Shown piece by piece: positions 47,406 through 60,072 of a DNA stretch of 64,000 bases; position 1 is the stretch's first letter, and each line of letters begins with the position of its first letter. The DNA is from Crotophaga sulcirostris (lineage: Eukaryota; Chordata; Aves; Cuculiformes; Crotophagidae), in contig VYZB01000210.1 in the NCBI GenBank assembly GCA_013397455.1, positions 1 to 64,000 of the forward strand, given 5' to 3'. The position numbers and the translations under genes are program-made. A model generated the notes under the pieces. The model did no database searches. It saw nothing but the letters and a program-made list of their open reading frames with translations, and was not told where the DNA came from.

Positions 47406-49779
47406 CTTTTTTTATATTTGGAAAGGGGAACATGCAGTCTGACCCCAAATATCTGAGACAATTCCCTTTTGATTTTTTGGAAGATCAAACAAGACCTTGA
47501 TAGTGACATGTAATTCAAAAGGAAATTAAAATCATCAGATTGATGACTCATATTTTTTAACTTGTTAAATAAGTAGCATGTTGAAGCTACCAGCATGCAA
47601 TAAATGCAGTTGCAAACTGCCAATAATTCAGAACTGTCCCTGGAAGATATATTTTCATAACCTGTTCAAACATGCTGGTTTAGTACCTGGTTGCTCCTTA
47701 GTTGTGTTTTTTTAGGCAACTAAGCTGTTAAATAATTCCCAGGTAAAACCATAGCCCTAGGTACCATTTACTGCAGCTGCACCAAGATTTTACTACTGCT
47801 TTTCATCCATAATGGAAGTTTATTCACATTATGAATAATGTTACTTATGTTGTATAAATCTTGTAATGCCCTGCTCTCATAGAAGGAGCTGGGTGCCAGC
47901 ACTGGGGAATGAAAGCGCACTGTGCCCTGATCCTTCTTAGTAACTTAGCGGTCTGCTGGAGAACTCTGTGATAGAATTACATTCGGGATGCTTGGCCTCT
48001 GATTCACCCCCATCGGGACAAATCTTTGCTGGAAGTGAAGCTTGGATCAGGCCTGTGAAAGCTGATAGGGCATCAGAGTTCACCTACAATAGAGGTCTTA
48101 TGTGGAGACGTGGCAGTTCCTTTTCTGAAGCTGTCCTCTTCTTTTATTAATGGGATGACGTGCTCATATTCATTTATATATTTCGTAAACCTCCAACTAT
48201 AATGACTTGGCTTATGAAAAGTTCATAATTCAGTGTCTGGTGTTCTTGTACGTAACTCAAAGCCTCTGCTACTTCTGACTTGTGAGAAAATGATAGGCTA
48301 AACTAAGCGACTCATTCTTTGCAGTAAAATGAGAGTGTACTAATTATTTATTAGTATCTTACCCTTAATTTGACTGAAGAAAGAGCTGATTTCATAACAC
48401 AAAACGGAGCTAAGTAGGCAATAGTAACCATTATAGTCAAAAAAGTTCCACCCAGAGGTAAGTGATAAGTCAGTTTTATATGACAGCAAAGCAGTAAATG
48501 CATAAATAGATTCTTGAATTAGTGCATATATATAGATATATTTTTCTTCCTACTCACTACCTCCTACAATGTTTATCTGAAATCCAGCTTTCAGAAACTA
48601 TTTTAAAAAAAACAACATTTATACCAACAAGGATCTACTTTGCTTGGTCTCTTCTAGGGATTGCATAGTGAACTTTTTGAAAATCAGAGTTGTTTTGAGG
48701 TGGTCTGGGTCATTCTCTATGTGGATACCTTAAAGCACAACAGGAATGCCAGATGTGTGGTATTCACACCACAGCTTCTGTAGCCTCTGAGCACCCCATG
48801 TCAAGTCCTGGGGCAGGGGATGAGTGCAAGGTGGTGCCCCATGGGTGAAAAGGGATGGGGAAGGGACCTTCCAGGGGCACTGCTGTGCAGAATCATCTTG
48901 AACCAGGTGGAGTCTGGCCTGTTCCTGCAGTAGTTTATATCTGGGTCAGGATGGAAATGGGTTCAGGACATCTTAGCTCCATTTCTCTGTATTGTACAGT
49001 TTCTCTTCTGCTTTGCTGAGACTCAGCACAATAATCGTTTTCTTGCAAAATAATTGTAGTACATCAGTAAACCCAGACAGTAATTGGGAAGGAAGGATTT
49101 AAATGTTTTGGCACATTGAGTCTCCACTGAAATTGCTACATCTGGAGTTTAACTTCCAGAAGCGCAAGGCATGCACAACTTCTGAAGTGGGAGATGACAC
49201 ATGCATAGAAATCAGGCACTAAAGCCACAGATTTCTTCTACTTAATAATTACAACAGGATTTGTCTGACCATTTTAATGTCTTTATCTGAGCTTGTTACC
49301 CTGGGATCCATTTATTACCAATAGAAAAAAGTAGTCACTTCTAGGGCACATTTTTCATTCTAAAATAGACATCTAAATAGGTCACATGCATCACAGCTTG
49401 TAAGTACTGATATCTTGAATGCGGATTTTATTTAAACATTTTGGTTTAGCATTAGCAGGATTACCTTCTCACTGTTCTTATAGCTGGCATATTCTCTTCC
49501 ATAGCTGATATATATGCTCTTGTGATAGAAATCATTGAAAGCACTTGTCTGTACCAAACCAGTGTTTTGAATGAGGCTGGAGCTACAGGTAACCTTAGTC
49601 GAGATGACCCACTTCCCGTTGCTTCCAGGAACCTTTATTAAAGGGAAATTACATCATCACATGAGGTGCTAAAGCAAAACTTTTTTTCAGCAAAACCAGA
49701 AGCTTTTAGTCATGCAGTTGATAATATGCTATTTAGGGATGCTTTTTAGAGATATGGTGACTAGGCTTATGTTTTTGGC

Positions 49780-50110
49780 AAACTTTTATAACTGTAATAT
49801 ATAATTACAATGCACTGATTCTTTTTGCTACATGTAACTATGCGTAGCCCCTGTCCTTGGAAATTTGCCTGTAGGACTAAGAATAATTATACTATAAATG
49901 TTTGGTAATTAATGTACCTAGTCCAAAAAATTACATGTAAAAATCTGAAATCAAAGGAATAATAACACTTAATTCTCTTACAGTTAACCTTCCAGTTATT
50001 TGAATGAGTGCTAATTAGATCTAAAAACCATAAGCACACTTTTACTCTAATATTGTAATTACAGTTGCAACAGCATAATGAGATTTACTTGTTAACCATT
50101 TCATGGATTG
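49780..50110. promoter_or_regulatory. TAAT-rich noncoding block, possible enhancer
   Basis: Over about 330 repeat-free bases, homeodomain-type cores recur (TAATTAC, GGTAATTAATG, CTAATTAGATC, TTGTAATTACAG) without simple-repeat structure. It lies about 1.7-2 kb upstream of the CLIC5A first exon. Motif density alone is weak evidence. Confidence 0.25.
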
Positions 50111-50699
50111 CACCTGAAGCAGCTGTTGTGGGAAATTCCCAAAGAGCCACAGAGATGTTGGCTGCTAGTGCTCTGGACCTGTGTCAAATACCCAGAGGTC
50201 ATGAGAGGGAATTAAAGATCATCGCGAAAAAGCACAGCTAAGAGCACTTTCAGGAAAGACGAGTGTTTGATCATGTCAAAGCCATACCCTAAAGACCTCT
50301 CTGTGTCAGAAGGGGAAGGGAAAACTGCTCGTGTCTGGCAATAAGGGCTGCCAGCATCCTGGAAACCAGAGCTGTGGTGGTCCTGAAACAGGAGCAGATG
50401 GCGGGGGGGGGGCAGGAGTGAAGGAAGGGGCTTTCCAAGGGCAGGATGGCAAGAAGGTAGCCAGTCCATCCAAGCAGTGATGGCAAAGAGGAGGTCCCAC
50501 CTGACCCCTTTGCCTCTGTCCCCTTCTCTCTCCTCTGCCAGCACTCCCTTCCTCCACGCCTTTCAGCTGCGTCAGGCCTTTCCTGTGCCACCTCTTGCTT
50601 AGTGTTGCTGTGTGGTGACCTCTGAGCCACGCAAGGAATGCAGGGTGCAGGAAGGGAGTATGGATGACGACAGAATGCCAATAGCAGGCTGAAGCCTTG

Positions 50700-50810
50700 G
50701 GACCTTGAGCAGCCTGGTCTAGTGGGAGGTGTCCCTGCCCAGGGCAGAGGGTGTGGAACTGGATGATCTTTAAGGTCCCTTCCAACCCAAACCTTTCTAT
50801 GACTCTATGA
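50700..50810 (+). mobile_element. CR1 LINE 3' end
   Basis: CAGCCTGGTCTAGTGGGAGG, TGTCCCTGCCCAGGGCAGAG, TTTAAGGTCCCTTCCAACCC and a terminal TTCTATGACTCTATGA. It lies about 1 kb 5' of the CLIC5A exon. Confidence 0.92.
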
Positions 50811-51790
50811 AAGTTTTCTTCCATACTCTGCCCCAGCACATCATCGCTCTCTTATCCTCCCTCTACAACCAGCACCCAAGAGACACGCTCAGGAACAGTT
50901 ATAGGACCCAAATATTTTATTTTCCCAGGGCCTTGTAGCTCTTTGTTCTCCTGTGTAACACCATTCCCACTCTTCTGCTCCTGAACTCTAGCAGGAGTTG
51001 TGGCACCATGGGTGCTTTTCTCACCTAAAATTATTCAGTTTTGGCTTCTGTGTCACTTTGAACCACACACAGGGGTTTTCACTGAGGCAGGGTTCTGTTT
51101 TTCCACACACCCCTTTACACTCATACTACAGCCAATGCACAGAGGGAAGAAATTAGAGTTTTTTTTTTCCTTGCTATGCTTAGCAATAACAATATTAGGA
51201 TTTCAAACAGCTAGAAGCAGGACAAACACCCTTCAGAAAAGAAGGAAAAAACATCACTGTTGCTTAAAGCAATGAAACCAGCCTGCTGTGAACCTCCCCT
51301 CTTCCCCTCTCACTGGTGCTCCCAGCCATAGGATAAGGAAGGGAACAACAGAAATGCTGAAAACGGGGAAGAGCAGAACTATTTGCTCAGAGACTGATCC
51401 TGCCCTAGGTACCAGGAGCTTGTCTCCTCCCCTGTGAGTTAACCCCACCCTCTTTTTTTATGCTCTGGGCTATTTTGGGCAGGCAGTGAGAACTGCAGCT
51501 CTGACAGATGAGGATACTGTACCAGAGCACAGCAGCACTTGTTGCTCTGAAGAACTACTCCCCCATAACCGGGACTGCTTCTCTGCTGCCTGCTTTCTTT
51601 TAACGACTATTATTTATTTATTAAGCCGCAAACTTCTTTTCGCTGCTAGTTTCGAGCTTTATCATCACAAATGATGTTTTAAAAGCTTCGTGAGAGCTGT
51701 TCGGAAGGGAAACCTCTACCCGCTGTGCAGTTGAAGCCTCCTTTTGCCACTTAATAGCGGGAGATCAGCTGGTAGCCTTGGGGGTGAAAA

Positions 51791-51853
51791 ATGACAGACT
51801 CTGTTCCTGCTAATGGGGAAGGAAAGGACCCTGAAATCGAGCTCTTTGTGAAG
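51791..51853 (+). CDS. CLIC5: CLIC5 short-isoform (CLIC5A) first coding exon
   Basis: Twenty-one codons start at 51791 (AAAAATGAC, A at -3) and end with the donor GTAAGT at 51854 (phase 0). The peptide begins MTDSVPANGEGKDPEIELF and closes with VK, nearly matching the recalled human CLIC5A start (MTDSATANGDDRDPEIELF). It is too short for ordinary ORF calling. EIELFVK is the first beta strand of the thioredoxin-like domain; the next exon, with the Cys-containing GNCPFSQ motif, is not in this window. This is an alternative promoter/first exon to the one at 30237. The about 300 bases upstream would hold the promoter and 5'UTR, but I see no clear TATA box at a usual distance. Confidence 0.92.
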
Positions 51854-52564
51854 GTAAGTTGCACTGTGAACTGGACACTGGTGTGACTCTCGGATCAGCT
51901 CGGCTTCTACTGAATAATCAAACTTTAATTTTGTGGTGCTAAGTGGAAGCGGTGCTTTGACAGCCTCTTATCTCTTGCACACACGTTCACGCTGCTTTCT
52001 TCTACATGACATTAGAATTAGGTAATGTTACGGAGGGAGAGTCAGAGTTCCCGTGTTTTGTTGTTATTTCTCTCCTCGTGAGTTGGTCCTGTTATTCTTA
52101 GCCTGCTGCCTGCAATGTGCTGTGTCCTAGCTTTAGACTGCCAGTTTTTTCACTAAGAAACCTGACTGACTTCTTTTTTTTGGGAAGAGCTGAGGGGTTG
52201 CATGGTTTGGTACCTCAGCACAGGCTGTCAGGTCTGAAACTCTAATGGATTATAAGCCAAAAAAAAAAAAGGGATAATCTGGCAGTTTTCTGATTATTTC
52301 CTGCGATACTACTTTTTCCTCTAAAACAATGAAAACTGAATCAGTTTTTACTCTCAGTTTCCTCATCCCAAATCTCATTCTGATTTTATATAAGGGTTAC
52401 TGAGAACAGAAACTGATTTAATGGAAATATAGAAAAATAAGCGCACCTGTTGTATGGTAGGAACTCAGAATGTTTCAGGTAGAGTGCATCTGTTGGTCTT
52501 GGTCTGTGATCTTAACCTTACAACTAAAATCAGTGGCACAATTCTTAAAGGGTAAAAGAAAAAA

Positions 52565-52893
52565 AGTACTTAAAGGGGGCTACATGAAAGTTGGAGAGGG
52601 GCTCTTTATCAGGGAGTGCAGGGATAGGACAAAGGGTAACGGTTTTTAGCTGAAAGAAGGGAGGTTTAGACTAGATATTAAGAAGAATTTTTTTCATGTG
52701 AGGATGATAAGGCACTGGAACAGGATGTCCAGAGAAGTCATGGATGTCCCAGCCCTGGAGGTGCTCAAGGCCAGGTTGGATAGGGGTTTGAGCAACTTGA
52801 TCCAGTAGAAGGTGTCCCTACCCATGGCAGGGAGGTTGGAACTGGATGATCTTTAAGGTTCCTTCCAATCCAAACCATTCTATAATTCTATGA
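52565..52893 (+). mobile_element. CR1 LINE 3' end
   Basis: GTACTTAAAGGGGGCTACATG, CAGGGAGTGCAGGGATAGG, GGCACTGGAACAGGATGTCC, TTTAAGGTTCCTTCCAATCC and a terminal TTCTATAATTCTATGA, in the first intron of the CLIC5A isoform. Confidence 0.92.
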
Positions 52894-55800
52894 TAATTCA
52901 AACCCCTTACACATGTAAGCTTGTTAATAGCAAACTTCATGCAAACTCTGCCCCGTTGAGGAGCTCAGAGTTTTTGTTATTCAGAGCATGATTCAAATCC
53001 TCTACATACGTTAAGGGTGAAATCCACTATGGCCATATAAAACACAGGTGTTTGGTCTCCGTGAGGCTAAACCATCCTTGTAAATCAATAGGATTATTAT
53101 TAATATGCAGGAGCTATACCAGGCCCATTGCAACAGAGCACTGAATGATCAGGAAAGCAAATTCCAGCCCCTCCTTTCTATCAAGTTGAAGGTATATATT
53201 TGCTTTGTACTCTCTGATGGATATTTTGGGCTGTAAGTTGAAATGTCAGCCACATCCATGTGTGTACATGGTTTCTTCATGCATCTTCCAAAACCAGTGA
53301 GTTCAGGTGCAGCCTTTCCAACCAGGGCAGCACTGAGGTCTTTTCCTAGCAAACTGATTTTTCAAGAATTACTGGTTCGTAACTGCCCAATAGGGCTTAA
53401 TGATTAAAATGGACCTGCATGGGTCCATGCATACTCATACCTTTCCTCTTTTTTCTACCAACATGAGTTTAATGGAGATGTTTGTGGGCTAAAAAATAGA
53501 TTAGTGTGAATTTTTGGCACTTTTTCATCACAAATGTATTCTGGAATGCCAGCCTTTAACAAGTGTTTTGATTTAGTGCAGCACTGTTTTATTGAGGCTG
53601 ATGCGGATGTTTGTGATGTATCGTTCTTTGACTGCATCGGCTTTTAAAGTGAAGGTCATTGCCCAGATTCATTGTTCTGGATCCATAAGTTACTGGAAAA
53701 AAATTGCACTGCATTTAGTTGAGCCATTCCATCACCTGAAGATTTATAGCTCCAAAAAGATCATTTTTAGTAGTGACTTCCTGCATAATGCATGTTGCAG
53801 CATTGTGTAGAGACTCTCAGATAAAACTCATAATTTGCAGAAATGGAGCAAAAGAATTAATTGGTATCTTCCTGGAGACTTTCCATTTAGGTTGGAAAAC
53901 TGCAGTTCTTGATGTCTGGGAAAGCTGCCACTGATATAATTAAAAGTCTAAAAAGTTGTGTCGTGTAACCAGAGTATTAAATTATACAGCTCAGAAGAAC
54001 ATCCAAACAAAAGATGAGCTGAAAGTTGAAAGTCAGGAACATATAAGAGAAGTATGAACAGGTGAAAATTTTGCTGGAGCCTGAAATTTAAAAGAATAGC
54101 ATAGTAGTAAGGGGAGATTAACAGGAAGACTGATCTAGGAGAGAACCTGCAAAGAAGGCACTTGCTCTGTCTGTTTTATGGCTGGAAAGAAGAACAGAGA
54201 GGTGGCAACTTCTGGATGCCTATGAGATGCTGGGACAATGGACAAATCTAAGTATACTGGACCACACCTGAGGCACATTGTAATAACAGAGGATGTTGGG
54301 GTCAATGAGCATTTCATCATTTGATTATTGTGGAGCTAATACTTCACTTGAGGAAAAGAATTCTGTGCTACATCCTTGAAGGAACACACAGCCAGAAAAT
54401 ACAGAGACCAGTGAGAAAAATGTAGGGCAGTAGATGTGGCCTGGAGAAAACCGTATCTTCCACAAGCACAATTAAACCAGAATGTGCTGTTTTTCTCCAG
54501 TCATCAAGTCTCTAATAAATGCAGTTTCTGTCTCAGGTTAAAAAAAGAAAGGTGTTACACAATTGCTCTATTTCTTTTTTTTTCTATTTAACAACCAGGG
54601 AGCAGGAGCCTTAGAAAGCCAAGTAGAGAGAGATGATTGTAAACAAAAGAGCTGTGCTGTAACCTAATGCAGGGTAGCTATCTCCTGAGCTATGCAGATA
54701 GGCTGGGCCACCACCAGGACACCCAACCTGCTGAACCGTCCTGGCAGAGATGAGTTACACGGTTATCGCACCTATTTGTTATCATCCCCATTGATTTTAC
54801 TCTCTTTCTAACAGTTCCCTAACCTGAATCTGTGAGATTTTTTTTATTTTTTTTTGTGAATGAGTATTTATTCTTGCAAGATGCTTGACTGAGAGTAAAC
54901 CTGGGCAGGACAGAAGCGGATTGACAGTGAGATTGGGAAGAGCTGAGGAGCAGCGAGGTCTGCTGGGGAGATGATGCCACCTCTATCAGACCTGTGGTTT
55001 TTGTAAGCAGGCCTTTTGTGGACACTGAAACTCTCCAGCAGCAATTCACTCTCTAAACTTGTTTGACAAGGAATTGGAGGAGGCTGCCTGAGAAAAAGGC
55101 TTGATATGTGGTAGCGTGAGATGCTGGCAAGCAGCAGGTTTGGGAAGCAAGCATTGGGAGGTAGCACTTGCTCTGTGCTTAACCCAGCTTGTTGTACCTC
55201 AGGTTAATTTTAATTCTTTGTGTGCTGGAGAAGCAAAGTGCTTCTGTATAAATGAAACCCCGATGGAAGTTATATTTAGCTTTTTCTGGCAGTCTTGAAC
55301 CTGTATACTTGGACAAAATGCCTAAACTGAAATGGTTCTTTTTATACAGACTATTAAAATCCACATGGGAGGATCACAGAACTGTTATGGTTTCTTTTTG
55401 TTTGCAGTGGAAACAGACATTTGGATGTACACACCTTGCATTTCAGAATTAGAGTAGTGCCTAATGTCTAGAAAGTTAATTTGAAGGGAGATACATTGTA
55501 AACATGACAAACAAAGCATGATGTAAATAAGACTTGAGACTATAACTGTCTGTTCATGTTGGTCAGGATGAGCATAATCTAGAAAGCAAACAAATCACAG
55601 GAGTAGTACAAAGCACAATGCGTTTTAAAAATCTTCCTTCTTTAGAAACACTTTATAACAAGATATATGTTAATCCCTATTTCTGACAATCAAAAGATGA
55701 TACTATATTCATAGGAGGAGGAGAATGAGTAGTGACCTGACAGAGAGTCATTTCTGCAAGGAGTCGTTGTTGTGGTATTAAGTAATTAACATTCAGGATA

Positions 55801-57678
55801 CGTTCTTCCACTCAGGTGTGCAAAGTCTTTTCCTTAAAAGGTGTAAGGCTTTCCTTCACAAATGTTCAGCTGCAGTGACATTGAACACCCACCTAGAGAA
55901 GACATGAAGGCGCTTAAAAATCTAAGACGCAAGAAAGACCTCTTGAAGATCTTGACCTTCCACACTTACTGATTCAGATGTTGAACATATTCCCAACTGC
56001 CAGCTGAAGGCATGAAGGCATAAACTGCACCAAATGCTCTCAACCTTTTCCTCCTCCCATGAGGAGCTGAGCATTGTGCCTGACCAGGCATGGTGATGGT
56101 GCATTTGCAGTGTCTCAGGGATACGATAGCAGCCAAGGTAAGGTTTAAGGACTAACAGCATCAGAGTATTATGGTTATTTCCTGTTAGAGGATTATCACA
56201 GAGAGAAGAGATTAGACCTGGTACACTCATGGTCTCCTGGTGCTGCAAACAGAAGGAACATCTGAGCCCTTTGTAATCTCTTAACAGTTTCATTTCAGGG
56301 AGTTATAGGTGTCTGTTAGGAGTCTGCTTAAAAGTGATGACAAGATTTGGCACCAAACTTACTATCCCTGAATGCATCGGTCAGTCAGGGAGCCTGGCTG
56401 TCCAGGGCAAAGCAATCGTCCTGCTCATTTGGTCTGATCCATCAAAAGCTCAGGAGATTCTGCTCTCAGGAAGTCGTAGCTGCCCTTCTCCTGAATTATC
56501 CCAGAAAGTATCCCAGGGAGTTACAAGATTTTCATGCACACTGGGATTTATTTTTGTGCATTTTCTGGATTTTTGCTTTTAGAAGTTATCTCTGTCAAAT
56601 GGCGATTTCAAACTAACCCTGGTCTGGAGTTTGGTGAACTGCTGAAATGTAGCCTTAAAGGAAGATACAAATAAAAATGTGGTACAAACGATCACTCCCC
56701 ACTGTTAAGGCTTTTTATGTTCTTAAGGTTAGAGAGTTGCTCTGATAAGAAAACTGATTTCAGTTTCAGAATTTTAGGCTTATCAAAACCAGTAATGGTT
56801 TTAGAAACTGGGAGAGAGAACTTGATAGCAACCTTTAACCTGTAACAACAATGCTGGCTCTGTAATTTATCTGATTCATAGACTCGAGAAGTATTTTGAT
56901 GATGAGTAGAAATCACAATCAGATTTGGAAGGCACAAAGTTCATTTCCATTTCTTAGGAAGTGAGTGTATTTTACTGGGTATTACGAACTCAACTTTCGG
57001 CTTCCATTTTAAATCATTCCTAAATTCAGCAAAACCTTCTAGGTAAAGAGGAAATCATAAAGACAGAAAAGAGCAAGGTTAGAATAGTGATGCTGAAACA
57101 TCTCATTCAACCTGTCTGGTGCTCCAAGGCCAACACCACCACCACTATTTTGGATCCTTGGTCATGTGATTGACCAAGCCTTTCATATTTTGAGAGAGAC
57201 GTATCCACCCTGCAAAGCAGACATATCCAGTGCATGCAGTGGCATGAGAATGGGGGTTTATTACAAATCTTGCATTTCTCATCCACTGAACTGTGAAGCA
57301 GATGTAGAGTACCACAGTTCATGTATTTTTCAAACTTCTTTTGGTGAAGCTGGTGCATGATCAGCAGCCTAACTCTCTCCTTTCAGTCTCCTGGCCTAGT
57401 GCATGGGTATTAAGGTTACCAAACTTCAAAGGTTTACAGGTAATCCAGTAACCAGCATATATACTGGGAAGAAAATAGTTTTACAAAGTTTGTTTAAACA
57501 TCTATAAATGCATTTCATAAGCTCCATGGAGGGGGACTCAGGTGTTTCAATGTAATTCTGGCTCGATTCCTGTCTTGCTCAGATCTTTTCAAATCAGGAG
57601 TGACTATTGAAACCCATGGAGTTTATATGTGTATAAAATGGGCACAAGAAGAGAGTCAGGCCTTCTAAATTTGAATTA

Positions 57679-57985
57679 CAGCATCACAGTATTACAACGT
57701 TGGAAAGGACCTTTGAGAACACCGAGTCCAACCTGTAACCCAACACTAACACCAACCCATCATCTAAACCATGGCACTGAGTGCCTCATCCAATCTCCTC
57801 TTAAACACCTCCAGGGTTGGCGACTCCACCCCCTCCCTGGGCAGCGCATTCCAATGGCCAATCACCCTTTCAGTGAAGAACTTTTTCCTAATATCAAACC
57901 TAAACTTTCTCTGACGAAGCCTGAGTCCGTGTCCTCTAGTTCTGTCACTGGTAACCTGAGGGAAGAGACCAACCCCTGCAACTTC
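57679..57985 (-). mobile_element. CR1 LINE 3' end of the TATCACAG-tailed group
   Basis: ACAGCATCACAGTATTACAAC, TTGGCGACTCCACCCCCTCCC and GTTCTGTCACTGGTAACCTG; same body as 23139-23465 and slightly more diverged from 59892. Confidence 0.9.
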
Positions 57986-59891
57986 ATAGAAACCCACTAC
58001 AGACCCAGTTAAATAGGGGAATTGCTACCTGGACTGATAACTACTTCTCTGGTCTTCTTATTAAGCATTTTCGGTAAAATAATAAAAAGAAAAGTCAAGG
58101 GAAAAACATCCATCTTGGCAAGTTCTATTTTTGCTTTATTCTTAAATTGTTAAAAGAAAATAATTCAATAAATGAACAAATAGCGGCTTAGCAGATGTTT
58201 TAAAATTACAAGTTGTTTGTTTTCACTTTACTTTAAAGAAGCTTTAGCCTGCGTTATACAACCCAGAGTCTGTGTGTCTGTTTTCTCTCCAAGCATTCGC
58301 AGATTTTGTTTTGCGTCAAGACAAGCGCCTCATCAGTGAGGTTATTAGAGACAGGCAGTGAAGAGTTTAAGCAGGCCAACATTATAAAAGGATGTGACAG
58401 GGATATAATCACTATCCCTGCCACCTTGAACCTAGTCTGGAATGCCTTTATGGTTGGGAAACTAAATCTCATATTAAGGGGGGATTTTCCACTATACTTC
58501 CTCTGCCTAAATTCATGGTCTAATAATATTTTATGGCTGCAGTTTTTAATTCAACTTGATGGCATCAGTAGATATGTTAATTGTGACCAAAACATGTGAT
58601 TAAAATGAAACATATTCAAACGCTTTGTTGAATATGCATAGACTTTACTGTTTCTTTAAATGCCTTTAAAAAATTTGATCCGAGATTCAAATGAATGAGA
58701 CTGTAGAAACATTCAGGATGAGTTTTATGCCATGGCCGCAAAAGCCAGTGAGGTTTGTACTGCTGAGTTCAGTGGCAGCAGAGTTAGGCCAGCTTAACTA
58801 TATTTGAGGTCTTGTTTAAACTCCACTTACTAACTCATTCCTTTATTCCAGCTTTTCTGAGCTGCATAGCCAAATCAGGTAAACACAGCATTTTAATTCT
58901 ACCATAAAGAACTGGTGATATTCATCATTATTATGGCTTGTACTTAGACTCAGCCATCAGTGTGCTCTGGGTGCTCTATTTCTAGCTGCAGATAGCTCTT
59001 TTTCCATCTCTGGCAACACACTTCTTGTCAGGCTCACAGGTTGTTGTGTCATGGTTCAGCAATGACAGTGAAGCTCCAGTAAGTGTCCCCAGGAAACTTT
59101 TATTGGCAATATATGGCTCTGCTGCAGCTATTCCAGAACAGCAAATGTCACCAAGATCATTTGACGTAACATCCCAAAAATATACAGGGACCCTTTCCAA
59201 GAGAGCCAGAAGGAAGTACAGTTGCCTGTGCTCCAGAGTTTAATGTTCACCTGGCTATGTCAAATATATTTTGATGGAAGGCTGAGTAAGAATTATTTAG
59301 AATAACCTGCTGATCATTGCAGCAACAATATTGCTCAGTTCTTATATCACATAATTCTTCAAAACCTGGCAGATATCAGCAAAATTATCCCAGTAAAGTT
59401 GCAAAGAGGTAACATAAACACCAGTATTTCCATATTGCTGCTAAGAGCTCTGGTAGAAGATTTTTAAAATTACTCTATTAAAAAAAAGAGTCTGCTGTTT
59501 AACGGTTGTGAGTTTGTGTTAGTTTTATACATGAAAAAAGAAGGTTTCAATGATACTTTTTTATTTCCCAGCAAAGACTGAGTCAGAGTCTTAGGGAGAA
59601 CAAGTTGGCATAAAGAAAGGTTTGGTTTTGTGCTGGATTCACACTACATTCAAATCTGTACATCTTACTTGAAAATCAGCAGATACCTAAAGTGCTATAG
59701 TAAATACTTTAAAAATAGCTTCAAGTGGTCTGTTTGGTACAGTAAAGTTTAACACTGCCCAAGTCCAAAACACATCCTTATTCCCTTTCCTTCCTTGCCC
59801 CTTGCTCTCCCCATTTGTTTCTATTTCTTCTGTATTGGTGACATGCAGTAAAACTCACCTAGATGCAACAATAGTGGTATATATGTACATC

Positions 59892-60072
59892 TATCACAGT
59901 ATCACAGCATCACAAGGTTGGAAGGGACCTCTGAGACCACCAAGTCCAACCTATAAGCCAACACTAACACCATCTCATCACCTAAACCATGGCACTGAGT
60001 GCCTCATCCAGTCTTCCCTTAAACACATCCAGGGTCGGCGACTCCACCACCTCCCTGGGCAGCACATTCCAG
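59892..60072 (-). mobile_element. CR1 LINE 3' end of the TATCACAG-tailed group
   Basis: CTATCACAGTATCACAGCATC then AAGGTTGGAAGGGACCTCTG, ending abruptly after CTGGGCAGCACATTCCAG. Over the shared about 170 bases it differs from the 23139 copy at only a few per cent of sites, suggesting a young pair. Confidence 0.9.

Larger units (their letters stand above)
30732..51790 (+). other. CLIC5 intron between alternative first exons
   Basis: About 21 kb with CR1 copies at 34355, 41583, 47009 and 50700, the promoter-like cluster at 42841, a tandem GAAAACAGAGTTAGCTA duplication at 31798/31826, and a T/G-rich tract at 40516-40580. No shared CLIC exon found. Confidence 0.75.

Noticed and set aside
50306..50839. 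177-codon minus-strand frame and overlapping frames
   Set aside because: Part is antisense CR1, and the rest is low-complexity Pro/Ser-rich translation of GC-rich DNA.
55922..56293. 123-codon minus-strand frame
   Set aside because: No recognisable family, no splice or promoter context, and Cys/His-rich composition expected by chance. I could not support a gene.
57629..58012. 127-codon plus-strand frame (similar ones at 59802 and 23325)
   Set aside because: Antisense translation of TATCACAG-tailed CR1 copies. The shared peptides come from the repeat.
59025..59243. Opposed 72-codon frames suggesting a retroviral relic
   Set aside because: No recognisable retroviral motif or LTR pair nearby; the resemblance was not specific.
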